Shown piece after piece: positions 53,666 through 63,782 of a DNA stretch of 64,000 nt (position 1 is the stretch's first letter; every line of letters starts with the position of its first letter). This DNA is from Sinorhizobium psoraleae (lineage in GTDB: Bacteria; Pseudomonadota; Alphaproteobacteria; Rhizobiales; Rhizobiaceae), in assembly GCF_013283645.1 (NCBI RefSeq), contig NZ_JABEKV010000001.1:1046577-1110576 (forward strand), given 5' to 3'. A program made the translations under genes and the position numbers. The notes under the pieces are model-generated. The model searched no databases, was not told the DNA's origin, and worked only from the letters and a program-made list of their open reading frames with translations.

Positions 53666-54619
53666 ATGGCGCGCAGGCCGGAGACCAATAACAGGCTGGA
53701 CGATGCCGCCCGGGCTGGCTGGCTATACTATGTCGCCGGTCGGACGCAGGACGAGATCGCCTCGATCATGGGCATTTCGCGGCAATCGGCGCAGCGCCTC
53801 GTCTCCCTCGCCATGGCCGAGCGGCTAATCAAGGTGCGGCTCGATCATCCGATTGCCGCCTGTCTCGAAGCCGCCGCCCGGCTTAAGGAAAAATTCGAGC
53901 TGAAGCACGTCGATGTGGTACCGAGCGATCCGGGCTCTAACTCGATGACCGTCGGTATCGCCGAGGCCGGCGCGGTGGAGATCGAGCGCTGGCTGAAATC
54001 GACGGACCCGGTGGTTCTGGCGATCGGGACGGGGCGGACGCTGAAGGCAACCATCGACCAACTGCCCTCGATGGAGTGCCCGCAGCATCGCATCGTCTCG
54101 CTGACCGGCAATATCAGGCTCGATGGCTCGGCCGCCTATTACAACGTCATCTTCAGCATGGCGGATACCATCAAGGCACGCCATTTTCCCATGCCCCTGC
54201 CGGTTCTCGTCTCATCGCCCGAAGAGCGCGAGGTTCTTCACAAGCAGAGCCTGGTGAAACTCGCGCTCAAGCTCGGCGCGGAGGCAAATGCCGCCTTCGT
54301 CGGCGTAGGCGAACTCGGGCCGGACGCACCGCTCTGCGAGGACGGCTTTCTGGCGCGCGAGGAAATGGCGCGACTGATGGCAGCCGGTGCCGCAGGCGAG
54401 ATCTGCGGCTGGATGTTCGACCACGAGGGCGAACTGCTCGCCGGCAGCATCAATGAGCGCGTCGCCTCCATTCCGCTGCCGCCGCGCGACCGCGCGTCGG
54501 TCATCGGTATTGCCAAAGGCAAGCGCAAATACCAGGCGCTCCGCGCGGCGCTCAAGGGCCGCATCATCAATGGCCTTATCACCGACGAAACCACTGCCGA
54601 CTTTCTGCTCGGTGCTTGA
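53666..54619 (+). CDS. smoC: SorC/DeoR-type sugar-binding transcriptional regulator of the polyol operon
   Basis: A 317-aa regulator with an N-terminal helix-turn-helix (TQDEIASIMGISRQSAQRLVSLA, residues about 26-50) and a C-terminal sugar-phosphate-binding domain (VLAIGTGRTLKATIDQL, GVGELGPDAPL). It is upstream of smoE in the same direction and is the natural regulator of the operon. AAGGGGAAGGAGACAATCGC precedes the ATG. Inducer unknown. Confidence 0.85.
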   Translation: MARRPETNNRLDDAARAGWLYYVAGRTQDEIASIMGISRQSAQRLVSLAMAERLIKVRLDHPIAACLEAAARLKEKFELKHVDVVPSDPGSNSMTVGIAEAGAVEIERWLKSTDPVVLAIGTGRTLKATIDQLPSMECPQHRIVSLTGNIRLDGSAAYYNVIFSMADTIKARHFPMPLPVLVSSPEEREVLHKQSLVKLALKLGAEANAAFVGVGELGPDAPLCEDGFLAREEMARLMAAGAAGEICGWMFDHEGELLAGSINERVASIPLPPRDRASVIGIAKGKRKYQALRAALKGRIINGLITDETTADFLLGA

Positions 54620-54782
54620 ATCGGTCGAAATCGACTCGTTCGAAATCTGCCCGGGCGCGCTCGACGTTTTTAGAACGGCGCGGCGGCGCCGTCGCGGCTG
54701 GCGTTCGTACACCCGCTCGATAAAAATCCATAGCTAAAACAGTTCATTAGAATTTTGCGTGCGTCGCAGCAACGAATGCGCA

Positions 54783-54824
54783 TTGACATTTTGCGTCAAC
54801 GGGTGAGTAATTGCTCATGAGCAA
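54783..54824 (+). promoter_or_regulatory. Promoter/operator region of smoE
   Basis: TTGCTCATGAGCAA (54811-54824) is a perfect 14-bp palindrome and TTGAC-N7-GTCAA (54783-54799) is a second dyad. TTGACA at 54783-54788 could be a -35 box with a weak -10 (AGTAAT, 54806-54811) after 17 bp, so the palindrome would cover the start site. The half-site TGCTCA recurs at 54831-54836. These are candidate sites for the SorC-type regulator. Confidence 0.5.
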
Positions 54825-54857
54825 GGCAAATGCTCATTTTCTTCTGGGAGGAAGTCG

Positions 54858-56168
54858 ATGAACTTGAGAACTTTCCTGCTGGGCACATGCTCGGCAGTCG
54901 CTTTGGCGGGTCTGGCCCAAGCAGAAACCCTGACCATCGCGACCGTGAACAACGGCGACATGATCCGGATGCAGAAGCTGACGGATGATTTCACCTCTAA
55001 AAATCCGGACATTCAGCTCGAGTGGGTAACGCTCGAGGAAAACGTGCTGCGCCAGCGCGTGACGACGGACATCGCGACGAAGGGCGGCCAGTACGACATC
55101 ATGACAATCGGCACGTATGAAGTGCCGATCTGGGCCAAGCAGGGCTGGCTGCTGCCGCTCGACAATCTTGGCGCCGACTACGACGTCGATGACCTGCTGC
55201 CGGCGATCCGCAGCGGACTGACGATCGATGGCAAACTCTATGCCGCGCCCTTCTATGGCGAAAGCTCGATGGTGATGTATCGCAAGGACCTGTTCGAGAA
55301 GGCCGGCCTCACCATGCCCGAAGCTCCCACCTGGGACTTCATTGCGGACGCCGCCCGCAAGATTACTGACAAGGGGAATGAAATCTACGGCATCTGCCTG
55401 CGCGGCAAGGCCGGCTGGGGCGAGAACATGGCCTTCCTGACGGCGACCGCGAATGCCTTCGGTGCGCGCTGGTTCGACGAGAAATGGACGCCGCAGTTCG
55501 ACCAGCCGGAATGGAAGAACGCACTCGACTTCTACGTCAAGCTGATGAATGACGCAGGCCCGCCCGGCGCCTCCTCGAACGGCTTCAACGAAAACCTGTC
55601 GCTCTTCCAGACCGGCAAGTGCGGCATGTGGATCGACGCGACGGTTGCCGCTTCCTTCGTGACCAACCCGAAGGAATCGACGGTTGCCGACAAGGTCGGC
55701 TTCGCGCTTGCGCCCGATACCGGCCTTGGCAAGCGCGGCAACTGGCTCTGGGCCTGGAACCTGGCGATCCCTGCAGGCTCGCAGAAGACCGAGGCGGCCG
55801 AAAAGTTCATCGCCTGGGCAACCGGCAAGGACTATCTGAAGCTGGTCGCCGAGAAGGAAGGCTGGGCAAACGTTCCGCCCGGCACCCGTACCTCGCTCTA
55901 CGAGAATCCGGAATACCAGAAGGCGGCGCCATTCGCGAAGATGACGCTCGACTCGATCAACGCGGCCGATCCGAAGAACCCGGCGGTCAAGCCGGTGCCT
56001 TATGTCGGCGTGCAGTTCGTGGCGATCCCGGAATTCCAGGGACTGGGTACGGCTGTCGGCCAGCAGTTCTCGGCCGCACTTGCCGGTCAGATGAGCGTCG
56101 ATCAGGCGCTTGCGAGCGCGCAGCAACTGACGACCCGCGAAATGACCAAGGCAGGCTACATCAAGTAG
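54858..56168 (+). CDS. smoE: Polyol ABC transporter substrate-binding protein
   Basis: A 436-aa periplasmic binding protein of the extracellular family 1. The signal peptide is residues 1-22 (MNLRTFLLGTC..LAQA). The motifs TIGTYEVPIWAKQGWLLPLD and APFYGESSMVMYRKDLFEKAG are typical of sorbitol/mannitol-binding proteins. It binds a hexitol for the SmoFGK importer. TGGGAGGAAGTCG precedes the ATG. A large hairpin follows in the 198-nt gap to smoF. Confidence 0.93.
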   Translation: MNLRTFLLGTCSAVALAGLAQAETLTIATVNNGDMIRMQKLTDDFTSKNPDIQLEWVTLEENVLRQRVTTDIATKGGQYDIMTIGTYEVPIWAKQGWLLPLDNLGADYDVDDLLPAIRSGLTIDGKLYAAPFYGESSMVMYRKDLFEKAGLTMPEAPTWDFIADAARKITDKGNEIYGICLRGKAGWGENMAFLTATANAFGARWFDEKWTPQFDQPEWKNALDFYVKLMNDAGPPGASSNGFNENLSLFQTGKCGMWIDATVAASFVTNPKESTVADKVGFALAPDTGLGKRGNWLWAWNLAIPAGSQKTEAAEKFIAWATGKDYLKLVAEKEGWANVPPGTRTSLYENPEYQKAAPFAKMTLDSINAADPKNPAVKPVPYVGVQFVAIPEFQGLGTAVGQQFSAALAGQMSVDQALASAQQLTTREMTKAGYIK

Positions 56169-56230
56169 GGCTCCCAAGGGCCGGGGCGCTGGCCGGAAAC
56201 GGCTGGTGTCCCGGCAACTCCCAGGGCGGG

Positions 56231-56281
56231 AGGGGAAAGCGTCAGGCGGTTCTTCCGCCGGCTTCCCGCTCTGTCTTTTTT
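56231..56281 (+). terminator. Large hairpin with T-run between smoE and smoF
   Basis: The stem GGGAAAGC..GGCGG (about 56233-56249), loop TTCTT, CCGCC..GGCTTCCC is followed by TCTTTTTT (to 56281). It resembles a partial terminator that would lower expression of the genes after the binding protein. Confidence 0.7.
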
Positions 56282-56366
56282 GGATCGACAGCGGGCGCGT
56301 CCGGCATGCGCGGCAAACTGCGCAAGCCCTTTCATGGAACAGCGTTGACAGTCACAGGGGAACGCC

Positions 56367-57239
56367 ATGGCGACCTTGCACACCCGCTCCGCCGCGCGGC
56401 TGATGATCGCGCCTTCGGTGCTTTTGCTTTTGGCCTGGATGATCGTTCCGTTGGCCATGACCATCTATTTCTCGCTTCTGCGCTACAATCTGCTGATGCC
56501 GGGAATGGAAGAGTTCGCCGGCCTCTCCAACTACACTTATTTCCTGAGCGATCCGGCCTTCTTCCAGGCGATCTTCAATACGCTCGCCATCGTCCTCGGC
56601 GTGTTGTTCATCACGGTGGTCGGCGGCATCGCCCTCGCGCTTCTTCTCGACCAGCCGATGTTCGGGCAGGGGATCGTGCGTATCCTGGTGATCGCGCCCT
56701 TCCTCATCATGCCGACCGTTGCGGCGCTGGTCTGGAAGAACATGTTCATGAATCCGGTGAACGGGCTCTTTGCCTGGGTCGCCAAGCTCGTCGGCCTCCA
56801 GCCCTATGACTTCCTCGCAAATGCGCCGCTTGTCTCGGTCATCATCATCGTCGCCTGGCAGTGGCTGCCCTTCGCGACTCTCATTCTTCTGACGGCGTTG
56901 CAGTCGCTCGACGAGGAGCAGAAGGAGGCCGCGCAGATGGATGGCGCCGGCGCCTGGAGCCGCTTCTTTTACCTGGTGCTGCCGCATCTTTCTCGTGCGA
57001 TCACCGTCGTGATCCTGATCCAGACGATCTTCCTGCTCTCGGTCTTCGCCGAGATCCTCGTCACTACCAATGGCGGTCCCGGTACGCAAAGCACGAATCT
57101 CACCTTCCTCGTCTATGCGCAGGCTCTCCTGCAGTTCGACGTGGGCGGCGCTTCCGCCGGCGGCATCATCGCGGTCATCCTCGCCAATATCGTCGCATTC
57201 TTCCTGATGCGCATGATCGGCAAGACATTGGAGGCTTGA
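56367..57239 (+). CDS. smoF: Polyol ABC transporter permease
   Basis: A 290-aa MalF-type permease with six helices. The EAA loop is EAAQMDGAGAWSRFFYLVLP. It forms the channel with SmoG; only three bases separate the two genes. A RBS (AGGGGAACGCC) precedes the ATG. Confidence 0.94.
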   Translation: MATLHTRSAARLMIAPSVLLLLAWMIVPLAMTIYFSLLRYNLLMPGMEEFAGLSNYTYFLSDPAFFQAIFNTLAIVLGVLFITVVGGIALALLLDQPMFGQGIVRILVIAPFLIMPTVAALVWKNMFMNPVNGLFAWVAKLVGLQPYDFLANAPLVSVIIIVAWQWLPFATLILLTALQSLDEEQKEAAQMDGAGAWSRFFYLVLPHLSRAITVVILIQTIFLLSVFAEILVTTNGGPGTQSTNLTFLVYAQALLQFDVGGASAGGIIAVILANIVAFFLMRMIGKTLEA

Positions 57240-57242
57240 GCC

Positions 57243-58073
57243 ATGGCACGCAATGTTTCGACCCGACGCAAGCTGGTTGTCACGGTCGTCGCCTGGACGA
57301 TCGGCATTCTGATCTTCTTCCCGATCCTCTGGACGTTCCTGACGAGTTTCAAGACCGAAGCGCAGGCGATCGCCTCGCCTCCGTCGCTCCTCTTCTTCGA
57401 TTGGACGACCGAAAACTACCATGAGGTGCAAAGCCGTTCAGACTATTTCAAGCACTTCATGAATTCGGTCGTCGTGTCTTTCGGCTCGACGCTGCTCGGC
57501 CTCGTCATCGCCATTCCGTCGGCCTGGGCCATGGCCTTCGCGCCGACGAAACGGACCAAGGACGTGCTGATGTGGATGCTTTCCACCAAGATGATGCCGC
57601 CCGTCGGCGTGTTGGTGCCGATGTATCTGATGTTCCGCAACACTGGGCTTCTCGACACGCGCACCGGCCTGGTGATCGTCCTGACGCTGATCAACCTGCC
57701 GATCATCATCTGGATGCTCTACACCTACTTCAAGGAAATCCCCGGCGAGATTCTCGAAGCGGCACGCATGGATGGCGCCTCGCTCTCCAAGGAGATCATC
57801 TACGTGCTGACGCCGATGGCGATCCCCGGCATTGCCTCGACGCTGCTCCTCAACATCATTCTCGCCTGGAACGAGGCGTTCTGGACCCTGAACCTGAGCG
57901 CGGCGAAAGCGGCACCGCTGACCGCCTTCATCGCCTCCTATTCGAGCCCGGAAGGCCTTTTCTACGCGAAGCTCTCGGCCGCCTCGACGATGGCGATCGC
58001 CCCCATCCTCATTCTCGGCTGGTTCTCGCAGAAACAGCTTGTACGCGGCCTGACCTTCGGCGCGGTCAAATAA
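57243..58073 (+). CDS. smoG: Polyol ABC transporter permease
   Basis: A 276-aa MalG-type permease with the loop [20 protein letters not shown] and the N-terminal helix [20 protein letters not shown]. It pairs with SmoF. The next gene follows after 10 nt. Confidence 0.94.
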   Translation: MARNVSTRRKLVVTVVAWTIGILIFFPILWTFLTSFKTEAQAIASPPSLLFFDWTTENYHEVQSRSDYFKHFMNSVVVSFGSTLLGLVIAIPSAWAMAFAPTKRTKDVLMWMLSTKMMPPVGVLVPMYLMFRNTGLLDTRTGLVIVLTLINLPIIIWMLYTYFKEIPGEILEAARMDGASLSKEIIYVLTPMAIPGIASTLLLNIILAWNEAFWTLNLSAAKAAPLTAFIASYSSPEGLFYAKLSAASTMAIAPILILGWFSQKQLVRGLTFGAVK

Positions 58074-58083
58074 GGATACGACC

Positions 58084-59085
58084 ATGGGAAACATCACACT
58101 CAAGAACGTATCGAAAGTCTTCGGCGCCCACGCCGTCATCCCTTCGATCGACCTCGACATCAATGACGGCGAATTCGTCGTCTTCGTCGGGCCGTCCGGC
58201 TGCGGCAAGTCCACGCTGCTGCGATTGATCGCGGGGCTGGAAGATGTGAGCGACGGCGAGATCGTCATCGACGGCAAGAAGGCGACCGACCTGCCGCCGG
58301 CAAAGCGCGGCCTCTCGATGGTGTTCCAGTCCTATGCGCTCTATCCGCATATGAGCGTGCGCTCCAACATCGCCTTTCCCTTGAAGATGGCGGGCGAGGA
58401 CAAGACCGTCATCGACAAGAAGGTGGCGGACGCCGCCCGGGTGCTGAACCTCACCGACTACCTTGACCGCAAGCCCCGCCAGCTTTCCGGCGGGCAGCGC
58501 CAGCGCGTCGCGATCGGCCGCGCCATCGTCCGCCAGCCGGAAGCCTTCCTGTTCGACGAGCCGCTTTCGAACCTCGATGCGGCGCTGCGTGTCAACATGC
58601 GGCTCGAGATCAGCCAGCTTCACCAGCAGCTGAAGACGACGATGGTCTATGTCACCCACGACCAGGTGGAAGCCATGACAATGGCCGACAAGATCGTCGT
58701 GCTCAACCGCGGACGGATCGAGCAGGTCGGCTCGCCGCTCGATCTTTATCACAAGCCGGACAATCTCTTCGTCGCGGGCTTTATCGGCTCGCCGAAGATG
58801 AATTTCATTTCGGGGGCGCCGGCGGCTACCTATCAGGCCCATACGATCGGCATCCGCCCGGAACATCTGGTGCTTTCGAAGGACCAGGGAACGTGGAGGG
58901 GAACGGTTGGTGTGGCCGAACATCTCGGCTCCGACACCTTCCTGCACGTGAACGCCGACAGCATCGGCACATTGACGGCGCGCGTCAGCGGCGATTTCGC
59001 CGTGACACATGGCGACCAGGTCTTCCTGACGCCGGACGTTCAGCGCCTGCACAAGTTTGACGAAAAGGGATTGGCAATTCGATGA
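58084..59085 (+). CDS. smoK: Polyol ABC transporter ATP-binding protein
   Basis: A 333-aa UgpC/MalK-type ATPase with Walker [10 protein letters not shown], signature [14 protein letters not shown], Walker [12 protein letters not shown] and H-loop [10 protein letters not shown], followed by a shortened C-terminal regulatory domain ([10 protein letters not shown]). It is a little shorter than the 360-370 aa of typical MalK proteins. It overlaps smoS by four bases. Confidence 0.94.
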   Translation: MGNITLKNVSKVFGAHAVIPSIDLDINDGEFVVFVGPSGCGKSTLLRLIAGLEDVSDGEIVIDGKKATDLPPAKRGLSMVFQSYALYPHMSVRSNIAFPLKMAGEDKTVIDKKVADAARVLNLTDYLDRKPRQLSGGQRQRVAIGRAIVRQPEAFLFDEPLSNLDAALRVNMRLEISQLHQQLKTTMVYVTHDQVEAMTMADKIVVLNRGRIEQVGSPLDLYHKPDNLFVAGFIGSPKMNFISGAPAATYQAHTIGIRPEHLVLSKDQGTWRGTVGVAEHLGSDTFLHVNADSIGTLTARVSGDFAVTHGDQVFLTPDVQRLHKFDEKGLAIR

Positions 59086-59855
59086 AACGTCTCGAAGGGA
59101 AAAGCGCGCTGATCACCGGATCCGCGCGGGGAATCGGCCGCGCCTTCGCAGAAGCCTATGTGCGTGAGGGCGCGACGGTCGCGATTGCCGACATCAATAT
59201 CGATCGGGCGAAGCAGACGGCCGCGGAAATCGGACCGGCAGCCTACGCCGTCGAAATGGATGTGACCCGACAGGATTCGATCGATGCAGCGATCGCCGCG
59301 GTCGTCGAGCGCGCCGGCGGTCTTGATATCCTGATCAACAATGCCGCTCTCTTCGATCTGGCGCCGATCGTCGAGATCACCAGAGAAAGTTACGAAAAGC
59401 TATTCTCCATCAATGTTGCCGGCACGCTCTTCACGCTGCAGGCGGCCGCCAGGCAGATGATTGCGCAGGGGCGCGGCGGCAAGATCATCAACATGGCGAG
59501 CCAGGCGGGCCGCCGCGGAGAGGCGCTGGTGGCGGTCTATTGCGCGACCAAGGCTGCCGTCATCAGTCTCACGCAATCGGCCGGACTCGATCTCATCAAG
59601 CACCGCATCAATGTGAACGCCATTGCCCCGGGCGTCGTCGACGGCGAGCACTGGGAGGGCGTCGATGCGCTCTTTGCCAAGTACGAGAACCGTCCGTTCG
59701 GCGAAAAGAAGCGGCTGGTCGGCGAGGAGGTCCCTTACGGACGGATGGGCACAGCCGAAGATCTCACCGGCATGGCGATCTTCCTCGCCTCGCCGGAAGC
59801 AGACTACATCGTCGCACAGACCTACAACGTCGATGGCGGCAACTGGATGAGCTGA
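59082..59855 (+). CDS. smoS: Sorbitol dehydrogenase (SDR family)
   Basis: A 257-aa SDR enzyme that would oxidise D-sorbitol to D-fructose with NAD. Motifs: [15 protein letters not shown] at the start, [29 protein letters not shown] (catalytic Ser, Tyr, Lys) and the [20 protein letters not shown] loop typical of polyol dehydrogenases of this group. The stop-start overlap with smoK indicates coupling. Confidence 0.94.
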   Translation: MKRLEGKSALITGSARGIGRAFAEAYVREGATVAIADINIDRAKQTAAEIGPAAYAVEMDVTRQDSIDAAIAAVVERAGGLDILINNAALFDLAPIVEITRESYEKLFSINVAGTLFTLQAAARQMIAQGRGGKIINMASQAGRRGEALVAVYCATKAAVISLTQSAGLDLIKHRINVNAIAPGVVDGEHWEGVDALFAKYENRPFGEKKRLVGEEVPYGRMGTAEDLTGMAIFLASPEADYIVAQTYNVDGGNWMS

Positions 59856-59894
59856 GGCTTCGTCGCAGGACGGGTTCTCGAAAGGAACGATAGG

Positions 59895-61379
59895 ATGACG
59901 ACCAAACTCTCCCTCGCCACACTCGACGCCGTCAAGGCCAAGGCTGGCGTTCCGAAGTATGATCGGCACGATCTCCGGGCCGGCATTGTCCATTTCGGTG
60001 TCGGCAACTTTCACCGCGCCCACCAGGCCGTCTATCTCGACGATCTCTTCAACCTGGGGCTCGACCACGACTGGGCGATCATCGGAGCAGGGGTGTTGCC
60101 GTCTGACGAGGTCATGCGGGCCAAGCTCGAAGCGCAGGATTTCCTGACGACGGTGGTGGAACAGGACAACAACCGCACCGGCGCGCATGTCACCGGCGCG
60201 ATGATCGCCTATCTGAAGCCCGGCGATACGCCGGCCATCGTGGCGCAACTTGCAAGCCCGTTCATTCGCATCGTGTCGCTGACGATCACCGAAGGCGGCT
60301 ATTTCATCGATCCGGCGTCGGGCGTTTTCAATCCGGCCCACCCGGCCATTGTCGAGGACGCGCGCAATCCGACCTCGCCGAAGACGGTCTTCGGTTTCAT
60401 TGTGGCTGGCCTCGCCGAGCGCAGAGCCAGGGGCATACCGCCCTTCACCGTCATGTCCTGCGACAATATCCCGGGCAACGGCGAGGTGACGCATGCGGCC
60501 GTTTCCAGCCTCGCGCGCCTCTCGGATCCGGCATTCGCGGATTGGATCGACTCCAATGTCGCCTTTCCGAATGGCATGGTCGACCGCATCACGCCGGCGA
60601 CCGGTTCCCGGGAAATCGGCATCGTCGCTTCGGACTACGGCATCGACGATGCCTGGCCGGTCTTTTGCGAAGAGTTCAAGCAATGGGTGCTGGAGGACCA
60701 TTTCCCGCAAGGCCGCCCAGCATTGGAAAAGGTGGGCGTGCAATTCGTGCCGGACGTCGCGCCTTATGAGCATATGAAGATCCGCATTCTGAACGGCGGC
60801 CATGCGGCGATCGCCTATCCGGCCGCGCTGCTCGACATCCATTTCGTCCACGAGGCGATGGAGGAGCCGCTGATCCGCGCCTTTCTCTCAAAACTCGAGC
60901 ACGACGAGATCATCCCGGTCATTCCGCCGGTTCCGGACACGGATCTCAAGGATTACTACAAGCTGATCGAAACCCGCTTCGCCAATCCGAAGATCGGCGA
61001 CACCATCCCGCGACTGGCTCAGGACGGTTCGAACCGCCAGCCGAAATTCATTCTGCCTTCGACGGCTGATCGGCTCCGCCGCGGCGAGGACGTCGTGGGT
61101 CTTTCGCTCGTGTCCGCCCTCTGGTGCCGCTACTTCGCCGGCAAATCGGACAGCGGCAAGGATATCGTCTTCAACGATTCGAGCGCCGACCGGCTGCAGG
61201 CCGCCGCCCTTGCGGCCAAGGACGATCCGATGGCCTTTCTTGCGCTCTCCGACATCTTCGGCGATGTCGCCCGATCCGACCTTTTCCGGCGGCGCTTCGG
61301 ACATGCATTGAAAACACTCTGGGAAAAGGGCACACGCGCAACGCTCCAGCTCTATCTGGATGGCAAACTCGGGGAATAG
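59895..61379 (+). CDS. mtlK: Mannitol 2-dehydrogenase
   Basis: A 494-aa polyol-specific long-chain dehydrogenase. The NAD-binding start HFGVGNFHRAHQAVYLDDL near residue 34 and the catalytic Lys/Asn/His region MKIRILNGGHAAIAYPAALL near residue 295 match the mannitol dehydrogenase family. It oxidises mannitol to fructose; arabitol to xylulose is a known side activity of relatives. Confidence 0.94.
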   Translation: MTTKLSLATLDAVKAKAGVPKYDRHDLRAGIVHFGVGNFHRAHQAVYLDDLFNLGLDHDWAIIGAGVLPSDEVMRAKLEAQDFLTTVVEQDNNRTGAHVTGAMIAYLKPGDTPAIVAQLASPFIRIVSLTITEGGYFIDPASGVFNPAHPAIVEDARNPTSPKTVFGFIVAGLAERRARGIPPFTVMSCDNIPGNGEVTHAAVSSLARLSDPAFADWIDSNVAFPNGMVDRITPATGSREIGIVASDYGIDDAWPVFCEEFKQWVLEDHFPQGRPALEKVGVQFVPDVAPYEHMKIRILNGGHAAIAYPAALLDIHFVHEAMEEPLIRAFLSKLEHDEIIPVIPPVPDTDLKDYYKLIETRFANPKIGDTIPRLAQDGSNRQPKFILPSTADRLRRGEDVVGLSLVSALWCRYFAGKSDSGKDIVFNDSSADRLQAAALAAKDDPMAFLALSDIFGDVARSDLFRRRFGHALKTLWEKGTRATLQLYLDGKLGE

Positions 61380-61384
61380 AGCCG

Positions 61385-62050
61385 ATGGCGGACGGCCCTA
61401 GCTTGGTCATTTTCGACTGTGACGGTGTCCTGGTCGACAGCGAGCCGATCTCGCTTGCGGTTCTGGTCGAGGCGCTGGATGCGGCCGGCGTATCGATGAC
61501 GACGGCGGAGGCGAGCGAACGCTTTCTGGGCCGCAGTTTGAAGACTATGTCCGCCATCCTTCGCGACGAACACGGCCTTGCGACCGACGACGCCTTTCTG
61601 GAAGGGATGCGCACGCGCCTTTATGCACGCTTCCGCGAGGAACTGAGGCCCGTTGACGGCATTCGCCGGGCGGTCGAGCAGCTCGACGGTGCCTGCTGCG
61701 TCGCTTCGTCGAGCCAGCCCGAGCGCATTCGTCTTTCCCTGACAGTGACCGGACTGATCGACCTCTTCGATCCGCACATCTTCAGCGCAAGCATGGTGAC
61801 GCACGGGAAACCGGCACCCGATCTCTTCCTCTATGCGAGCGCGCAAATGGGCTACGTCCCCGCCGACTGCATCGTCGTGGAGGACAGCCCGGCCGGCATC
61901 GAAGCGGCTAAAGCGGCCGGCATGCGCGTCTTCGCCTTCGCCGGTGCAAGCCACGCGCGAAACGACCTGCACCGGCAGGCGCTGGCCAGACTGGATCCCG
62001 ATGTGCTGTTTGACGACATGGGCGAATTGATACAGTTTGTCCGGCAGTAA
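61385..62050 (+). CDS. HAD-superfamily phosphatase (beta-phosphoglucomutase-like)
   Basis: A 221-aa haloacid dehalogenase-fold protein. The nucleophile motif is IFDCDGVLVDSEP, motif 2 is CVASSSQPERI, the Lys motif is THGKPAPDLFLY and motif 4 is CIVVEDSPAGIEAAKAAG. It would dephosphorylate a sugar phosphate. ATG 61385 is five bases after the mtlK stop. The substrate is not known. Confidence 0.9.
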   Translation: MADGPSLVIFDCDGVLVDSEPISLAVLVEALDAAGVSMTTAEASERFLGRSLKTMSAILRDEHGLATDDAFLEGMRTRLYARFREELRPVDGIRRAVEQLDGACCVASSSQPERIRLSLTVTGLIDLFDPHIFSASMVTHGKPAPDLFLYASAQMGYVPADCIVVEDSPAGIEAAKAAGMRVFAFAGASHARNDLHRQALARLDPDVLFDDMGELIQFVRQ

Positions 62051-62139
62051 TTCAGAACAGGATCGCGGATCGTGCAGCGGTTTTCCGTCCGTATCCCGCT
62101 CTGAGCTCTCTAAAATCATCGGGACGGGGACTTCCATTG

Positions 62140-63723
62140 ATGCGCGAATTGGTCGTTGCGGTCGATATCGGAACCGGTAGCGCCCGTGCCGGCTTTTTCG
62201 ACCGGAAAGGCAAGCTTCTTGCGCGGGCCGACAGGCCGATTGCCATGAACCGGCCGGAAGAAAACCACGCCGAGCATGACTCTGAGGATATCTGGGCGGC
62301 CGTATGCGGGGCGGTCAAGGTGGCACGAGACAACGCCGGGGTCCGGCCCGAAAGCGTGGCGGCCATCGGTTTCGACGCGACCTGCTCGCTTGTCGTGCGC
62401 GACCGCGATGGCGCACCGCTTTCGGTCAATCGCGCCGGTGAAGCGCGCTGGGACACGATCGTCTGGCTCGATCACCGGGCGCTGGCGGAGGCCGATTTCT
62501 GTACGTCGACGGAGCATCCCGTTCTTCATCATTCCGGCCGCGTGATGTCGCCGGAGATGGAGATGCCGAAGCTGATGTGGCTGAAGCGGAACCTGCCGCG
62601 GCAGTGGGAGAGGGCGGGCTATTTCTTCGATCTTGCGGATTACATGTCGTGGCGCGCGACAGGCAGCGCGGCTCGCTCGCGCTGCACCCTGACGGCAAAA
62701 TGGAATTATCTCGCTCACAAGGAGAGTGGCTGGCAGCAGGACTATCTCGAACGGATCGGTCTCGGGGACCTTCTCGACCGGGGAAGATTGCCTGAGGAAA
62801 CCCTGCCCGTCGGAGGTGCCGTCGGGCGCTTGAGCGCGGCGGCGGCGGAGGAACTTGGGCTCGATACGGAATGCCGCGTTGCACCGGGGCTGATCGACGC
62901 CTATGCCGGCGCGCTCGGCGTGCTCGGTGGATTTGCCGCCGAGCCCGCAAATCTCGAACGGCAGCTGGCCCTCATCGGCGGCACGTCAAGCTGCATCGTC
63001 GCCTTTTCGCGCGATATGAAGCCTGGCTTCGGCATGTGGGGGCCGTATTTCGAAGCGGTGTTTCCGGGCTGCTGGTTGGTCGAGGGCGGGCAATCGGCGA
63101 CGGGCGCGCTCCTCGACCATATCGTCCGCGTGCATGGTGCCGGGTGCGAGCCGACCGCGGAGACGCATGGGAAGATCATCGAGCGCGTCCAAGAATTGCG
63201 TGCGCTGCACGGCCCGAGCTTCGCCGATCGACTGCACGTCCTACCTGATTTTCACGGCAACCGGTCGCCGCTGGCCGATCCGCATGCGCTCGGCGTCATC
63301 AGCGGCCTCGCGCTCGATTCATCCTTTGACGCGCTTTGCCGTCTCTACTGGCGCACCTGTGTTGCGATTGCGCTCGGAATTCGGCACATCCTCGAGATGA
63401 TGAAAGAGGCGGGATACAACCTCGATACGCTGCACGTGACCGGCGGCCATGTGCGCAATCCGTTGCTGATGGAGCTCTATTGCGACGCTACCGGTTGCCG
63501 CGTCGTTGCGCCCGAGACGCCCGATGCAGTGCTGCTCGGCACCGCGATGGCGGCGGCTGTGGCCGGCGGTCTTTATTCCGGTCTCGCACAGGCCGGATCT
63601 GGGATGGCGTCCGGCGGCGAGGTCCGTCTTCCCGATGCTGCCTCGCGCGACCTCTACGACCGCGACTATCGGCGGTTTCTCACGCTTTACCGGCATCGCG
63701 CCGAGCTGGAGGCGATGCGATAA
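62140..63723 (+). CDS. FGGY-family pentulose kinase (D-ribulokinase-like)
   Basis: A 527-aa carbohydrate kinase. The ATP-site start is VVAVDIGTGSARAGFFD, a central GFDATCSLVVRD, HRALAEADFC and the C-terminal VTGGHVRNPLLMELYCDATG are typical of the FGGY pentulose kinases (TIGR01315-like) rather than xylulokinase. ATG 62140 follows GGGACGGGGACTTCCA-type RBS. It completes polyol use by phosphorylating a ketopentose, perhaps D-ribulose. Confidence 0.9.
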   Translation: MRELVVAVDIGTGSARAGFFDRKGKLLARADRPIAMNRPEENHAEHDSEDIWAAVCGAVKVARDNAGVRPESVAAIGFDATCSLVVRDRDGAPLSVNRAGEARWDTIVWLDHRALAEADFCTSTEHPVLHHSGRVMSPEMEMPKLMWLKRNLPRQWERAGYFFDLADYMSWRATGSAARSRCTLTAKWNYLAHKESGWQQDYLERIGLGDLLDRGRLPEETLPVGGAVGRLSAAAAEELGLDTECRVAPGLIDAYAGALGVLGGFAAEPANLERQLALIGGTSSCIVAFSRDMKPGFGMWGPYFEAVFPGCWLVEGGQSATGALLDHIVRVHGAGCEPTAETHGKIIERVQELRALHGPSFADRLHVLPDFHGNRSPLADPHALGVISGLALDSSFDALCRLYWRTCVAIALGIRHILEMMKEAGYNLDTLHVTGGHVRNPLLMELYCDATGCRVVAPETPDAVLLGTAMAAAVAGGLYSGLAQAGSGMASGGEVRLPDAASRDLYDRDYRRFLTLYRHRAELEAMR

Positions 63724-63751
63724 CGGTGCCGCGTCGATGTCATTTTTTATT

Positions 63752-63776
63752 GGAACCTTTTTTTCCTTCGCGCGTT
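63752..63776 (+). promoter_or_regulatory. EcfG/RpoE2-type general stress promoter
   Basis: GGAAC (63752-63756), a 16-nt spacer, and CGTT (63773-63776) form a perfect match to the alphaproteobacterial EcfG consensus GGAAC-N16/17-CGTT (equivalently GGAAC-N18-TT in S. meliloti RpoE2). It begins 29 bp after the kinase stop codon. Confidence 0.75.
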
Positions 63777-63782
63777 TTTGCG

